A stretch of 64,000 nt of DNA from Actinomyces marmotae (GCF_013177295.1 NZ_CP053642.1:1178001-1242000); one strand, 5' to 3'. Counted from the stretch's first letter, positions 43,219-52,699 are shown. Notes: generated by a model not told the origin, from the letters alone. Translations and numbers: made by a program.

Positions 43219-43265
43219 GGGCCCATCGCGGCGCGACGAGCGCCGCCCTACCAGAGGGGGCCACG

Positions 43266-43709
43266 ATGACGAGCATTCCATCGGATTCGGACACCACGTC
43301 GACCCAGACCCTCGGCGCGATCGACTTCTCCGCCGATATCGACGTCCAGGTCACCGGCCTCTCGGCTCAGGACCGGGCTGCGATCGCCGCCCTGCCTGCG
43401 GGCACGGCGCTTCTCATCGTCCAGCACGGCCCGGTGACCGGGGCGCGATTCCTCCTGGACGCCCAGCAGACGACAGTGGGCCGCCATCCCCGCGCGGACA
43501 TCTTCCTCGATGACGTGACGGTGTCCCGCAAGCACGCGATCTTCTCCGCCGTCGACGGCGGGTACGCCGTGCGCGACTCGGGGTCGCTCAACGGCACTTA
43601 CGTCAATAGGGAGCGCGTGGAGCAGGCGGCACTGCGAGCCGGCGACGAGGTCCAGATCGGCAAGTTCCGGATGACCTACCACCCCGGCCCCGCCGCGGCC
43701 GCCCAGTGA
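43266..43709 (+). CDS. garA: GarA-like FHA-domain protein
   Basis: Forkhead-associated phosphopeptide-binding protein, 147 residues. In mycobacteria and corynebacteria (OdhI) it controls 2-oxoglutarate use after phosphorylation by Ser/Thr kinases. The FHA domain shows TTVGRHPRADIFLDDVTVSRKHAIF, seen as VGRHPRADIFLDDVTVSRKH, then RDSGSLNGTYVNRERVE. The N-terminal TSTQTLG resembles the ETTS phosphorylation motif region but lacks an exact match, so kinase control is not certain. Its stop overlaps the ftsR GTG, matching the garA-ftsR order of mycobacteria. Confidence 0.9.
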   Translation: MTSIPSDSDTTSTQTLGAIDFSADIDVQVTGLSAQDRAAIAALPAGTALLIVQHGPVTGARFLLDAQQTTVGRHPRADIFLDDVTVSRKHAIFSAVDGGYAVRDSGSLNGTYVNRERVEQAALRAGDEVQIGKFRMTYHPGPAAAAQ

Positions 43710-44449
43710 GCCAGCCCAGTCGATCCCGCGAGCAGGGCCCCGCCGCCGGGCAGGGGGCTCCGGGGCCGTGGCCTCGCGGTGCCTCCCGCGAGGCCACGAT
43801 GAAGATCAGCGAGGTCGTCGAGGCGCTGAGGGCCGAGTTTCCCGCGCTGTCGGTGTCCAAGTTGCGCTACTTGGAGACTGAGGGGCTTATCTCGCCGCAC
43901 CGGATCGGCAACGGCTACCGGCGCTACTCGCAGGCCGACGTCGCCAGGCTGCGCTTCGCCCTGACGGCCCAGCGCGATGAGTACCTGCCGCTGGGCGTCA
44001 TCCGCGAGAGGCTGGAGGACATGGACGCCTCCGCCTCGGCGCCGGATCCGGCCCCCGTTGCCCGGGTGGTGGCCTCGCGGGGGCGCGCCGTCGAGGGAGC
44101 CGACATGAGCCTGGAGGACCTCAGGGCCCTCACGGGGGCCTCCGAGGCGGATGTCAACGAACTCATCTCAGCAGGCCTCATCGCCGCGGATGCCCGCGGG
44201 CGCTTCGCGCCCCAGGCCCTGCGCATCACGCGCCTGGCCCTGGAGGCCGCGCGCCTGGGGCTGCCCCTACGCAACCTGCGGTCGGTGCGCACCAGCGCGG
44301 AGCGGACGGCTGACTCCATCGATCAGGCCACACGGCCCGCCCGGCGCCGCTCGGCCACGGCGGCCGAGGACTCGGCCACCCGGCTCGCCGGCCTCATCGG
44401 CGAGCTGCACGGGGAGCTGCTGCACCTGGCCGTGCGCGCCCTGTCCTGA
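43706..44449 (+). CDS. ftsR: FtsR-type MerR-family regulator
   Basis: DNA-binding regulator, 247 residues; the corynebacterial homologue activates ftsZ. The MerR helix-turn-helix lies after a 31-residue disordered start: MKISEVVEALRAEFP, SKLRYLETEGLISPHR, NGYRRYSQADVARLRF and QRDEYLPLGVIRERLE. The GTG at 43706 overlaps the garA stop, and an internal ATG at 43799 marks where family similarity begins, so the shorter start is possible. Order with garA and the DUF151 and second MerR genes equals the conserved mycobacterial cluster. Confidence 0.9.
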   Translation: MSQPSRSREQGPAAGQGAPGPWPRGASREATMKISEVVEALRAEFPALSVSKLRYLETEGLISPHRIGNGYRRYSQADVARLRFALTAQRDEYLPLGVIRERLEDMDASASAPDPAPVARVVASRGRAVEGADMSLEDLRALTGASEADVNELISAGLIAADARGRFAPQALRITRLALEAARLGLPLRNLRSVRTSAERTADSIDQATRPARRRSATAAEDSATRLAGLIGELHGELLHLAVRALS

Positions 44450-44545
44450 GCCGGGAGGCCTCCCGGCGGGCCCGGCAACGGCGAGGGCCAGAGTCGCTGA
44501 TGAGTCGGTGCGCCCATTCGCCGGACGCGGCGCCCGACTGACCCG

Positions 44546-44551
44546 TAGCCT
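44546..44551 (+). promoter_or_regulatory. -10 box for leaderless DUF151 transcript
   Basis: TAGCCT begins exactly 12 bases before the GTG at 44558. Confidence 0.6.
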
Positions 44552-44557
44552 TGTGGT

Positions 44558-45037
44558 GTGCGCCCCATGCATCTCGTGGGCATCCGATCCACCCAAGCCT
44601 CCACCGGCCTCGTCGCGATCCTCGTCGAGGCCGGTGGCCCCGGCATGATCGCCGTCCCCGTGACCGCGCGCGAGGGGCTCGTGCTCTCCGAGCCGGCTCC
44701 CTCCACGCGACCCGACTGGGTGAGCCTGCTGGCGCGCAGCGTCCAGGTGCTGGGCGGCTCCCTGCTCCAGATACGGCTCGGGGTCGACGCCGATGCCCGC
44801 CTCGTCTGCGGCCTGGCCATCGCCGGAAGGGACGAGCGCGGAGAGGTAGGGGAGGTCCCCTGCGCCCCGGGCGACGCCCTCGTCCTGGCGAGCGCCCTGG
44901 ACCGGCCGATCCTCGCCTCCGAGACGCTGCTGAGGCTGCGCGGGGTGGACCTGGGCGAGCAGACGACGCACGAGCGGATGGCGCGCTGGCGCCGGAGCCT
45001 GGCCACCGCCATCCCGGAGGAACCCCCGACCCGATGA
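44558..45037 (+). CDS. Bifunctional nuclease family protein (DUF151)
   Basis: A 159-residue protein of the DUF151 family, for which DNase and RNase activity has been reported in plants and bacteria. The core shows MHLVGIRST, then LLARSVQVLGGSLLQIRL and SALDRPILASETLL. It sits between ftsR and a second MerR gene exactly as in mycobacteria, so a link to that regulatory set is conserved although its job is unclear. The GTG is placed by the leaderless-type box. Confidence 0.85.
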   Translation: MRPMHLVGIRSTQASTGLVAILVEAGGPGMIAVPVTAREGLVLSEPAPSTRPDWVSLLARSVQVLGGSLLQIRLGVDADARLVCGLAIAGRDERGEVGEVPCAPGDALVLASALDRPILASETLLRLRGVDLGEQTTHERMARWRRSLATAIPEEPPTR

Positions 45038-45351
45038 GGGCGGGATCCGGGGCCACCCGGGGCCACCCGGCGCGACACGCGGGACACGTGTGACAGATGT
45101 GAATATTGAGGTGATGGCGATCACGCCCACACTGTTTAGTGTGCCGATGAAGCCCTCGAATACCAGCGAAAAACCGGCCTTCCGCCGTCATCCCTTGAGT
45201 TGAGGTTGAGATTGACATCCAATGGAGGGGCCCCGCCCGGCGCGCCCTTCGTTGAGTGGGAGCGGATCGCCCTCTATCGTGGGGCATGCGGTCGTTGACG
45301 GCAGCCCGTCGCGATCCAAGAGCCAGTAACCGATCCGTGAGGAGCAGCCCT
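45038..45351. promoter_or_regulatory. Upstream region of second MerR gene with palindromes
   Basis: This 314-base gap has no gene. It holds the palindrome ACACGTGT (45084-45091) and the inverted repeat CACACT-GTTT-AGTGTG (45128-45143), set in a locally AT-richer stretch. These are candidate operator sites for the MerR protein that follows. No clear -35/-10 pair could be chosen. Confidence 0.45.
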
Positions 45352-45921
<570 letters not shown>

Positions 45922-46020
45922 TCCACTCCCCGCGATCGCGCGCCTCCAGCCCCTGGGGGTGATGGGGGAGGGATCCCACTGGATGGCCCCCACTCCGCGC
46001 CGCCCATCGCGGCCTAATGA

Positions 46021-46060
46021 GGCGCCCCGCCGCCCCGTTCCAGGGGGCCAGCGGGGCGCC
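46021..46060. terminator. Hairpin between convergent merR and hsp70-like genes
   Basis: GGCGCCCCGC (46021-46030) and GCGGGGCGCC (46051-46060) are exact complements. Placed between convergent genes, it may end transcription both ways. No T run. Confidence 0.5.
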
Positions 46061-46078
46061 GACGCGCCTCCAAGGGCC

Positions 46079-47707
46079 TCAGGCGGTCTGGCGGCCCAGG
46101 ACGTAGTGGCGTGAGAAGCCGTCCTCGAGGTCGGTGATCGTCACCCGGACGAGGCCCGCGGAGTCGATCTCGTAGCGCTCCTGAACGCGGCGCCCCGCGC
46201 CCGTGCGCTCGACAGGGCGCCCGGAGAGGTCCTCATCGCGCAGGGCGGGGTCGAAGGGGAAGATGATCTCCTGGTACGGGGCGAGTTCGCCGCGGGGCTC
46301 GCCGTCGGCGTCCACGCCCGCGCACTCGACGAACCGGAAGCGACCGATGTTGTGGACGGCCGTGTACTGGCGGGTGATGACCGTGCCCTCGCGGGTGGCG
46401 CCGGCCTGGATCGCGTCCTCACCCAGGATGGCGTCGAAGGTCGTGCGCTGGCCGCCATCGGCCTCGCGGAACACACCAAAGCCGCGCGAGAGGCGGTCGA
46501 TGAGGTCATAGCCGGAATCGCGGTCCGAGGCGATGGCGAGGCCGATCGCGGTGGAGGCCCCGGGGTAGGGGGAGCGGTGGACCCTCGCGCCGAAGCGCTC
46601 GCGCAGCATCCTGGGCACGAGGGGCAGAGCGGAGCCCCCGCCGACCAGGTGGACGCCCGCGACCTCGGTGAGATCCGGGTCGCCGTCGGCGAGGCGGCCG
46701 ATGAGGGGTTCCATGACGTCCAGCGAGCGCTCCATGAGGGGCTTGCATGCGTCATAGAGCTCGGCCGTCGGGATGATGACGTCCTTGCCCCGCACGTCCA
46801 GCGCGATGCGCCGGGTCTGGGGGGAGAGCGCCTCCTTGGCGTCGCGGCACTGGTCGAGCAGATCGGAGACCTCGCGATCATCGAGGTCCTCCTCCCGCGC
46901 GCCCGCGCGCTCGAGCGCGAGCTGGGCGAGGAGGAGGTCGACGTCGTCGCCGCCGAGGTCCCCCAGGCCGCGCGAAGCCAGCACCTCGTGAGCGACACCG
47001 CGCACGTCCACGAGCGAGGTGTCGAAGGTGCCGCCGCCCAGGTCGTAAACCAGCACGCGGGTGCGCTTGGAGGAGACGGTGCGGGCCTTGCGGTGCGTGT
47101 ACTCGAATCCGGCCGCGCTGGGCTCGTTGAGCATGGCGATGACGTTGAAGCCGGCATCGCCAAAGGCCTCGAGGGTCAGGAGGCGCTGGGCGCCGAAGGC
47201 ATGGGCCGGCACGGCGACGGCGACCGAGACGCTCGATCCTCGCGCGCCGGGGTCGGCGTCGTCCATGCCGGGGGCCGCCTTGAGCTGGGATCGCAGGTGG
47301 CGCAGGTAGTCGGTGAGGATCTCCAGGACGGTGAAACGCTGGCCGCCGAGCTCGACCTCGGTGGCCGGGGTGATGCGCGGGCTCGCCAGGCGCCGCTTGA
47401 GACTGCGCAGCAGCGGGGCGCCGTCGCGGGCGGCGGCGCGCGCGGCGAAGCCGTGGAGCAGGCCGTCCGGGGTCAGGGCTGTGAGCGAGGGAAGGTACTC
47501 CTGGGCGTCGCCGTGCTCATCGGTGAAGGGCACGACCGGGTAGTTCCCGCGGTCGGCGCGGGCCACCACCGTGCGCGTGGTGCCCAAGTCGATGCCGAGC
47601 GAGGGGCCGGGCCAGCCGGCGCCGGAGGCCGGAGCCCCGGCTTGGCGGCGGCCGCGTGAGGAGGAGGCGGGCAGGGTCCCTGAGGTGCGCGGGCGCTCGG
47701 CTGTCAT
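46079..47707 (-). CDS. Hsp70-family protein, short C-terminus
   Basis: Actin-fold ATPase related to DnaK, 542 residues. The nucleotide domain shows SLGIDLGTTRTVVAR (phosphate 1), VAVAVPAHAFGAQR, LVYDLGGGTFDTSLVDV (phosphate 2) and HLVGGGSALPLVPRML (adenosine). After the ATPase domain only about 130 residues remain, with a beta-rich part (YTAVHNIGRFRFVE, LVRVTITDLEDG) but no helical lid. It is thus not DnaK itself and stands without dnaJ or grpE. The ATG at 47707 follows a TAGGCT box at 13 bases. Confidence 0.88.
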   Translation of the reverse strand: MTAERPRTSGTLPASSSRGRRQAGAPASGAGWPGPSLGIDLGTTRTVVARADRGNYPVVPFTDEHGDAQEYLPSLTALTPDGLLHGFAARAAARDGAPLLRSLKRRLASPRITPATEVELGGQRFTVLEILTDYLRHLRSQLKAAPGMDDADPGARGSSVSVAVAVPAHAFGAQRLLTLEAFGDAGFNVIAMLNEPSAAGFEYTHRKARTVSSKRTRVLVYDLGGGTFDTSLVDVRGVAHEVLASRGLGDLGGDDVDLLLAQLALERAGAREEDLDDREVSDLLDQCRDAKEALSPQTRRIALDVRGKDVIIPTAELYDACKPLMERSLDVMEPLIGRLADGDPDLTEVAGVHLVGGGSALPLVPRMLRERFGARVHRSPYPGASTAIGLAIASDRDSGYDLIDRLSRGFGVFREADGGQRTTFDAILGEDAIQAGATREGTVITRQYTAVHNIGRFRFVECAGVDADGEPRGELAPYQEIIFPFDPALRDEDLSGRPVERTGAGRRVQERYEIDSAGLVRVTITDLEDGFSRHYVLGRQTA

Positions 47708-48036
47708 GATGCTGAGCCTAGCGTGACCCGGGCGAATAGGGCCGAGCCCCACCGAGGCGTGGGCGCGTCGGGCGGGGCCCGGTGGGCGGGCGCGGGCGGT
47801 CCATGAGAGCGCCGACGGCGACCTCGGCCCTCGCACCGCCCAGCAGGCAGAACGGCCTTGCCCGGGTGGGCGCGCAACGGTACTGTGACTCACGTTTGAC
47901 ACAGGTTCTGCCAGGGGGTCATCGATGATCCCGTGGCGCCCCATCCCATCCCCAGGATCCCGATCTCGCGGCCCGCCGCGCCCGGTGACTGGGAGGATGG
48001 CGCCTGGCAGTGCCGACCACTGAGAGGAGGCACCGG
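47708..48036. other. Divergent intergenic region, hsp70-like and PTS genes
   Basis: A 329-base gap without a gene. It contains the minus-strand box TAGGCT (47715-47720) for the Hsp70-like gene and a possible plus-strand -35 TTGACA (47896-47901) with no convincing -10. A ribosome site GAGAGGAGG (48022-48030) precedes the PTS start. I looked for a LicT-type RAT/terminator pair here and could not identify one. Confidence 0.5.
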
Positions 48037-50064
48037 GTGGCAATGGATCACGCCCGGGTGGCGACCGACGTCCTGACCTACGTCGGCGGCGCGGAGAACA
48101 TCACGGCGGCCGCGCACTGCGCGACGCGCCTGCGACTTGTCCTGGCGGACTTGGACAAGGTCGATCAGAAGGCCCTCGACAAGGACCCCGATATCAAGGG
48201 AACCTTTATCGCCGGCGGCATGTACCAGATCATCGTCGGCCCCGGCGATGTGGACCACGTCTTCGATCGAATGATCGCGACCGGCGGGGTCAAGGAGGTC
48301 TCGAAGGATGAGGCCAAGCAGGTGGCAGCCCAGTCCGGCAACCTCGCCTCGCGGTTCATCAAGATGATCGCGGACATCTTCGTCCCGATCCTGCCCGCCC
48401 TGATCGCCGGCGGTCTCATGATGGCGATCAACAACGTCCTGACAGCCGAGGGCCTCTTCGGCGAAATGTCGCTCCAGGCCCGGTGGACCTGGCTGGCCGA
48501 CTACGCCGGCCTCATCAACCTCATCTCCTCGGCGGCCTTCGCGTTCCTCCCCGTGCTCGTGGGCTTCTCCGCCGCTAAGCGCTTCGGTGGCAATGTCTAC
48601 CTGGGCGGGGCCATGGGCGCCGCCATGGTCTCCAGTTCCCTGCTGAGCGCCTACGACATGAGCAACCCCGAGGCGGCCGCGAAGTTCTGGGAGTTCACGG
48701 GGGCCGCGCCCAGCTGGCAACTGTTCGGCCTGGAGGTCCAGAAGATCGGCTACCAGGCGATGGTTATCCCGATCATCTGCGTGGCCTACCTCCTGTCGGT
48801 CATCGAGAAGCAGTTGCACAAGCGGCTGTCCGGCACGGCCGATTTCCTCCTCACCCCGCTTATCACGCTGCTCGGCACCGGCTTCCTCACCTTCGTCGTC
48901 GTCGGTCCGATCACGCGCCAGCTGTCCATCTGGATCACCGACGGCCTGGACTGGACGTACAACACGCTGGGCCCCCTGGGCGGCGCGCTGTTCGGCCTCG
49001 TCTACTCGCCGATCGTCGTCACCGGCCTGCACCAGTCCTTCCCGGCGGTGGAGATCCCGCTGATCTCGGACATCGCCAACACCGGCGGCTCCTTCATCTT
49101 CCCGATCGCCTCCATGGCCAACGTCGCCCAGGGCGCCGTCGCCATCGCGGTCTTCCTGCGCACCAAGGACGCCAAGATGAAGGGCCTGGCCGGCGCCGGT
49201 GGCGTCTCCGCGCTCCTGGGCATCACCGAGCCCGCGATCTTCGGCGTCAACCTGCGCCTGCGCTGGCCGTTCTTCATCGGCGTGGGCTCGGCGGCCATCG
49301 GCGCCGCCCTGGTGTCCTTGTTCGATGTGCGCAGCCAGGCGCTCGGCGCCGCGGGATTCGTGGGCTTCGTCTCCCTGGTCCCCAAGCACATCCCGGCCTA
49401 CCTCGCCCTCGAGGCCCTCGTCGCGGTGCTCGCCTTCAGTGGGACCTACCTGTACTCGCGCACCGCCAAGGGAGCCGCCTCCCTGGCCGACGGCGACGTC
49501 GAGGATGAGGCCGTGCTCGAGGCCCAGGCGGAGGCCATCCACGAGCGCACCGCCGAAGGCCAGCCCCATGAGGCGGTCAAGGCCGAGCTCCCCGCCGAGG
49601 CCGCTGCGGATTTCTCCGTCACCTCGCCCATCGAGGGGCGCGTGGTCCCGCTGTCCGAGGTGGAGGACGCCGTCTTCTCCCAGGGGCTGCTCGGCCCGGG
49701 CCTGGCGGTCATCCCGTCGGCGGGCCCGGTGGTCTCCCCGGTCGATGGCGAGGTCATCGTGGCCTTCCCGTCCGGCCACGCCTACGGCATCCGCGCCGCC
49801 AGCGGCGTGGAGGTGCTCATCCACGTCGGCATGGACACCGTCCAGCTCGACGGCAAGCACTTCAGCCCGAAGGTCCACCAGGGCGACGTCATCCGCCGCG
49901 GCACGCCGCTGGTGGAGGTCGACTGGGAGGCGGTCAAGGCGGCCGGGTACAAGATCGTCACGCCGATCGTCGTGTCCAACGGTGACAGGTTCTCCGGCAT
50001 CTCCGAGGCCGGGACCCGTGATGCCTCGCGCGGAGACGCGCTGTTCAGCGTCAACCACGGCTGA
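48037..50064 (+). CDS. bglF: Beta-glucoside PTS permease, EIIBCA
   Basis: Membrane permease that imports and phosphorylates beta-glucosides. Domain order is B-C-A in 675 residues. EIIB starts at once with the phosphorylated cysteine in AAHCATRLRLVL. EIIC (about 100-455) has multiple membrane segments and the conserved ITEPAIFGVNLRLRWPF. EIIA (about 515-675) shows VEVLIHVGMDTVQLDGKHF with the phospho-histidine in IHVGMDT. The GTG at 48037 is 6 bases after GAGAGGAGG; an ATG at 48043 is possible. Together with the 6-phospho-beta-glucosidase and LicT at the window start it would complete beta-glucoside use. Confidence 0.94.
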   Translation: MAMDHARVATDVLTYVGGAENITAAAHCATRLRLVLADLDKVDQKALDKDPDIKGTFIAGGMYQIIVGPGDVDHVFDRMIATGGVKEVSKDEAKQVAAQSGNLASRFIKMIADIFVPILPALIAGGLMMAINNVLTAEGLFGEMSLQARWTWLADYAGLINLISSAAFAFLPVLVGFSAAKRFGGNVYLGGAMGAAMVSSSLLSAYDMSNPEAAAKFWEFTGAAPSWQLFGLEVQKIGYQAMVIPIICVAYLLSVIEKQLHKRLSGTADFLLTPLITLLGTGFLTFVVVGPITRQLSIWITDGLDWTYNTLGPLGGALFGLVYSPIVVTGLHQSFPAVEIPLISDIANTGGSFIFPIASMANVAQGAVAIAVFLRTKDAKMKGLAGAGGVSALLGITEPAIFGVNLRLRWPFFIGVGSAAIGAALVSLFDVRSQALGAAGFVGFVSLVPKHIPAYLALEALVAVLAFSGTYLYSRTAKGAASLADGDVEDEAVLEAQAEAIHERTAEGQPHEAVKAELPAEAAADFSVTSPIEGRVVPLSEVEDAVFSQGLLGPGLAVIPSAGPVVSPVDGEVIVAFPSGHAYGIRAASGVEVLIHVGMDTVQLDGKHFSPKVHQGDVIRRGTPLVEVDWEAVKAAGYKIVTPIVVSNGDRFSGISEAGTRDASRGDALFSVNHG

Positions 50065-50091
50065 GCGAGCCTGCCGCCGGCCCACGACCAT

Positions 50092-50137
50092 CGGGGAGCC
50101 GGGCCCATCGCGGGAATGCGACGGGCCCGGCTCCCCG
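50092..50137 (+). terminator. Perfect 15-bp hairpin after PTS gene
   Basis: CGGGGAGCCGGGCCC (50092-50106) pairs exactly with GGGCCCGGCTCCCCG (50123-50137). It lies 27 bases after the stop and 5 bases before repeat locus 4. No T run. Confidence 0.65.
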
Positions 50138-50142
50138 CGCGA

Positions 50143-50194
50143 GACCGGTCGAAAACAAGAGCGAGACCGGTCGAAAACAAGAGCGAGACCGGTC
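50143..50194. repeat. GACCGGTC 22-bp-period repeat, locus 4 (three boxes)
   Basis: Boxes at 50143-50150, 50165-50172 and 50187-50194, each 22 bases apart with identical spacers (TCGAAAACAAGAGC-type). The orientation is opposite to loci 1-3. It lies between the convergent PTS and lacI-type genes. Confidence 0.9.
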
Positions 50195-50219
50195 CGCGGC
50201 GCTGATGAGGCCGCGCGGC

Positions 50220-51227
50220 TCAGGTGGTCCGGCCGACGACGAGCTCGACGGGGAGCTCGATCGGGGCGATCTCCAGCGCGCGCAGCTCAACGCCGTCGTG
50301 GATCGCCTCGATCTGGGCCAGCAACTCGGCGACAGCACGGCGCGAGAGCTCGGCGATGGGCTGTCGGATGGTGGTCAGCCCCGGCACTGCCTGGCGGATC
50401 GCCCGCGTGCCGTCGAATCCGATGACTCGCAGGTCCTCGGGGATGCCCAGGCCTACTGATCGGGCCCACTCCACGACGCCGGCCGCGGTGAGGTCATCGG
50501 TGGCGAAGACGGCGTCGAAACCGCCAAGCCGGCTGGTCAGTTCGTCGTTGATGCGCTGGGTTCGCTCCGGCTCGGGAGTGTTGAAGTCGACGGCCACGAC
50601 CTGGGCCTCGATGCCGGCCAGGGCCAGCGCGGACCGGTAGCCGGCCTCACGGCCGTTGCGCCTGCCCGCGCGCGAGGTGAGCAGCAGCGGGTGGCGCGAG
50701 CCTCGCTGGAGGAGGTGCTCGGTGGCGAGGGAGCCTCCCCGGACGTTGTCGCAGCGGATGTTGGGGATGGCGGGGGAGAGGTCGCGGTCGATCATGACCA
50801 ACGGCATGCGGACGGTGCCGTAATCAGCGAGGTCCTCGTTGTGGGCCGACGAGATGATGCCGTCCACACGATGCGAGACGAGCAGGTCGAGGTACTCTCG
50901 CTCGCGCTCGGCGCGGCCCTGGGAGTTGCACACCAGGATGCGGTAGCCGTGCTCCGCCAAGGCGATCTCCAACTGCGCGGCGAGCTCGCCGAAGAAGGGA
51001 AGGGCCACCGTCGGGACGATGACGCCGATGCTCCGGGTGGCCATGCCGTGCAGGACGCGGGCAGCCTGGTTCGGCCGGTAGTTGAGCTCCGCGATCGCGG
51101 CGCCGACCCGCTCCTTGGTCGCCTCGCTGAGGTAACCGCGGTTGTTGATCACTCGCGACACCGTGGTCAGCGAGACGCCCGCGAGCTCGGCGACATCGGC
51201 GAGCGTGGGCTCTCGGCGCTGAGGCAC
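50220..51227 (-). CDS. LacI-family transcriptional regulator
   Basis: Sugar-responsive repressor, 335 residues. The N-terminal HTH is typical: TLADVAELAGVSLTTVSRVINNRGYLSE, seen as LADVAELAGVSLTTVSRVIN, then the hinge YRPNQAARVLHG. The periplasmic-binding-like effector domain follows (IGVIVPTVALPFFGELAAQLE, seen as IGVIVPTVALPFFGEL). The GTG at 51227 is preceded by AAAGGAG at 5 bases. It is convergent with the PTS permease, so it may regulate that gene or another sugar locus; no operator match was identified. Confidence 0.92.
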   Translation of the reverse strand: MPQRREPTLADVAELAGVSLTTVSRVINNRGYLSEATKERVGAAIAELNYRPNQAARVLHGMATRSIGVIVPTVALPFFGELAAQLEIALAEHGYRILVCNSQGRAEREREYLDLLVSHRVDGIISSAHNEDLADYGTVRMPLVMIDRDLSPAIPNIRCDNVRGGSLATEHLLQRGSRHPLLLTSRAGRRNGREAGYRSALALAGIEAQVVAVDFNTPEPERTQRINDELTSRLGGFDAVFATDDLTAAGVVEWARSVGLGIPEDLRVIGFDGTRAIRQAVPGLTTIRQPIAELSRRAVAELLAQIEAIHDGVELRALEIAPIELPVELVVGRTT

Positions 51228-51262
51228 AGCAACTCCTTTGTCTTGACGTCTGGACGGAAACC

Positions 51263-51282
51263 GCGGGCAAGCCTATGCCCGC
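51263..51282 (-). terminator. Short hairpin between SGNH and lacI-type genes
   Basis: GCGGGCA (51263-51269) and TGCCCGC (51276-51282) pair exactly, 14 bases beyond the SGNH stop on the minus strand, followed by GGTTTCC. It could instead be an operator of the lacI-type gene. Confidence 0.35.
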
Positions 51283-51295
51283 GCGCGCCGGAGTG

Positions 51296-52003
51296 CTACA
51301 GCGGGGCGCCGCGCGACGGCGCGCCGGAGGGCGGGGGAGTGGGGACCAAGTCGGGGACTATCTCGCGGTAGATGGCAATCATGGCGCGGGCGATGGCCGC
51401 GTGACCGGCGTCGTTGGGGTGGATCCCGTCGATCGCGAGCTTGTTCTCGTCGCCGTCGATCGCGGTGCTCATGGCGTCGGTCGAGGCCAGGCCGAGGCGG
51501 GTGGCGTGGTCGTGGACGAGCCGGTGGACGATGCCGAAGCGCGGGCCGATGCCGAGGGCGGGAAAGTAGGGGGCGGCGATCGTGGGAACGCCCGGAAGGC
51601 GCTCAGCCAGGAAGGCGAAGTCGTGCTCGATGGCCTCCTCCACGAGGTCCCGCTGGGAGGGCAAAAGCGCGGCGTCGTTGAGCCCGAGGCAGATGGTGAC
51701 GACATCGGGCTCAGCGCGCAGGACCGTCTCCAACCAAGTGGTGTCCCGGCACGAGGGGGAGCGGCCGCCCCCGGGCAACTTCCCACCGCGCCGGCAAAAG
51801 AAGCCGATGCCGTCGGCCGCCAGGCTGACCTCGCGCCAGCGCAGGTGCTCGCAGACCAGCGACGAGAAGCGGTTGCGGGGGTGGCTGACCGAGTCCCAGC
51901 CCGTGACCACGGAGTCCCCGAGGAAGACGGCGGTGGGGTGGGGCGCCAGCCGGGGGACCGTGGGGCCGTCGGGTCCTGCGGGCGGGTCTAGTGACGACGT
52001 CAT
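51296..52003 (-). CDS. SGNH/GDSL-family hydrolase
   Basis: Esterase-like enzyme of 235 residues. Block I is VFLGDSVVTGW with the nucleophile serine, block III is CLGLNDAALL with the oxyanion asparagine, and block V is DGIHPNDAGH with the catalytic aspartate and histidine. There is no signal peptide, so it acts in the cytoplasm, perhaps on acylated sugars or small esters. The ATG at 52003 lies 12 bases after TACGCT; the longer frame to 52135 is rejected. Confidence 0.87.
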   Translation of the reverse strand: MTSSLDPPAGPDGPTVPRLAPHPTAVFLGDSVVTGWDSVSHPRNRFSSLVCEHLRWREVSLAADGIGFFCRRGGKLPGGGRSPSCRDTTWLETVLRAEPDVVTICLGLNDAALLPSQRDLVEEAIEHDFAFLAERLPGVPTIAAPYFPALGIGPRFGIVHRLVHDHATRLGLASTDAMSTAIDGDENKLAIDGIHPNDAGHAAIARAMIAIYREIVPDLVPTPPPSGAPSRGAPL

Positions 52004-52009
52004 GGCAAG

Positions 52010-52015
52010 AGCGTA
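52010..52015 (-). promoter_or_regulatory. -10 box for leaderless SGNH-hydrolase transcript
   Basis: On the minus strand TACGCT begins exactly 12 bases before the ATG at 52003. Confidence 0.6.
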
Positions 52016-52227
52016 GGCCGATGACCGCGACCGCGCGGGTCGACGGGGCTGCGCGCGCAGGCCCGCCACCGAGCGAGACCGGGCCGGCGTGTGAGCGCCA
52101 CGAGAACGGGGCGCGGACGGGCCCGAAGCACTCACTTATGTCATTCCCGTGTCGGCGCGGGTCACTACCAGCCTCCTCACAGGTTGCTCAGGGCTTCGAC
52201 GAAGGTCGCAACTCTAACGTCCGAATC

Positions 52228-52596
52228 ATGGCCGAAAGTAGTAGGTCCGCCGAGACCGGGACGGGGACGATGGAGACGATCTACATCGACGAGTCGGGGG
52301 CGCCGATCCAGGCGCCTCGCGACCGGTTCGCCGGCCGCCCGGGCGCGTTTGCCGAGGGCGTCCCGGACCCGCTGGGCCGCGACCTCCTGGCGCCCGTGTG
52401 GCGCACGGGCATCGGCGCGGGAGCCGTCCTGGCGTGCGTCGGGCTGCTCGCGATCATTCTCGGGCGCGGAGCGGCCGCGCTCGTGCTGTGGCCACTGGGG
52501 GCCTTCGGCGTCGTCGTGGGGACGACGATCATGATGGCGGCCATCCGGGCCCGTCGGCTGGTGCTCGCTATGGCGACGGCGGGAGAGCGCGTCTGA
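52228..52596 (+). CDS. Small hypothetical membrane protein
   Basis: A 122-residue protein without a family I recognise. An N-terminal soluble part with METIYIDESGAPIQAP is followed by two membrane helices at about residues 57-75 (GIGAGAVLACVGLLAIIL) and 79-103 (AALVLWPLGAFGVVVGTTI), then a short basic tail. The ATG at 52228 lies 13 bases after TAACGT; an ATG at 52270 is an alternative start. It stands alone between the divergent SGNH gene and the convergent hydrolase gene. Confidence 0.65.
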   Translation: MAESSRSAETGTGTMETIYIDESGAPIQAPRDRFAGRPGAFAEGVPDPLGRDLLAPVWRTGIGAGAVLACVGLLAIILGRGAAALVLWPLGAFGVVVGTTIMMAAIRARRLVLAMATAGERV

Positions 52597-52699
52597 GGCG
52601 GCGGGACCAGAAGGCCTGCCCGCCGGCTAGGGGATTTCCTCGTCGACACGAAATGACATAATGTCCATTATCGGTGAACGATGAGAGGGCTGCGCGCGG

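Noticed and set aside
47900..48036. RAT antiterminator target before the PTS gene
   Set aside because: No sequence resembling the roughly 30-base RAT consensus overlapping a terminator arm could be found by eye.
50143..50194. CRISPR array
   Set aside because: Repeats of 22-bp period have identical spacers and a palindromic core, only three copies, and no cas genes. The spacers are not variable.
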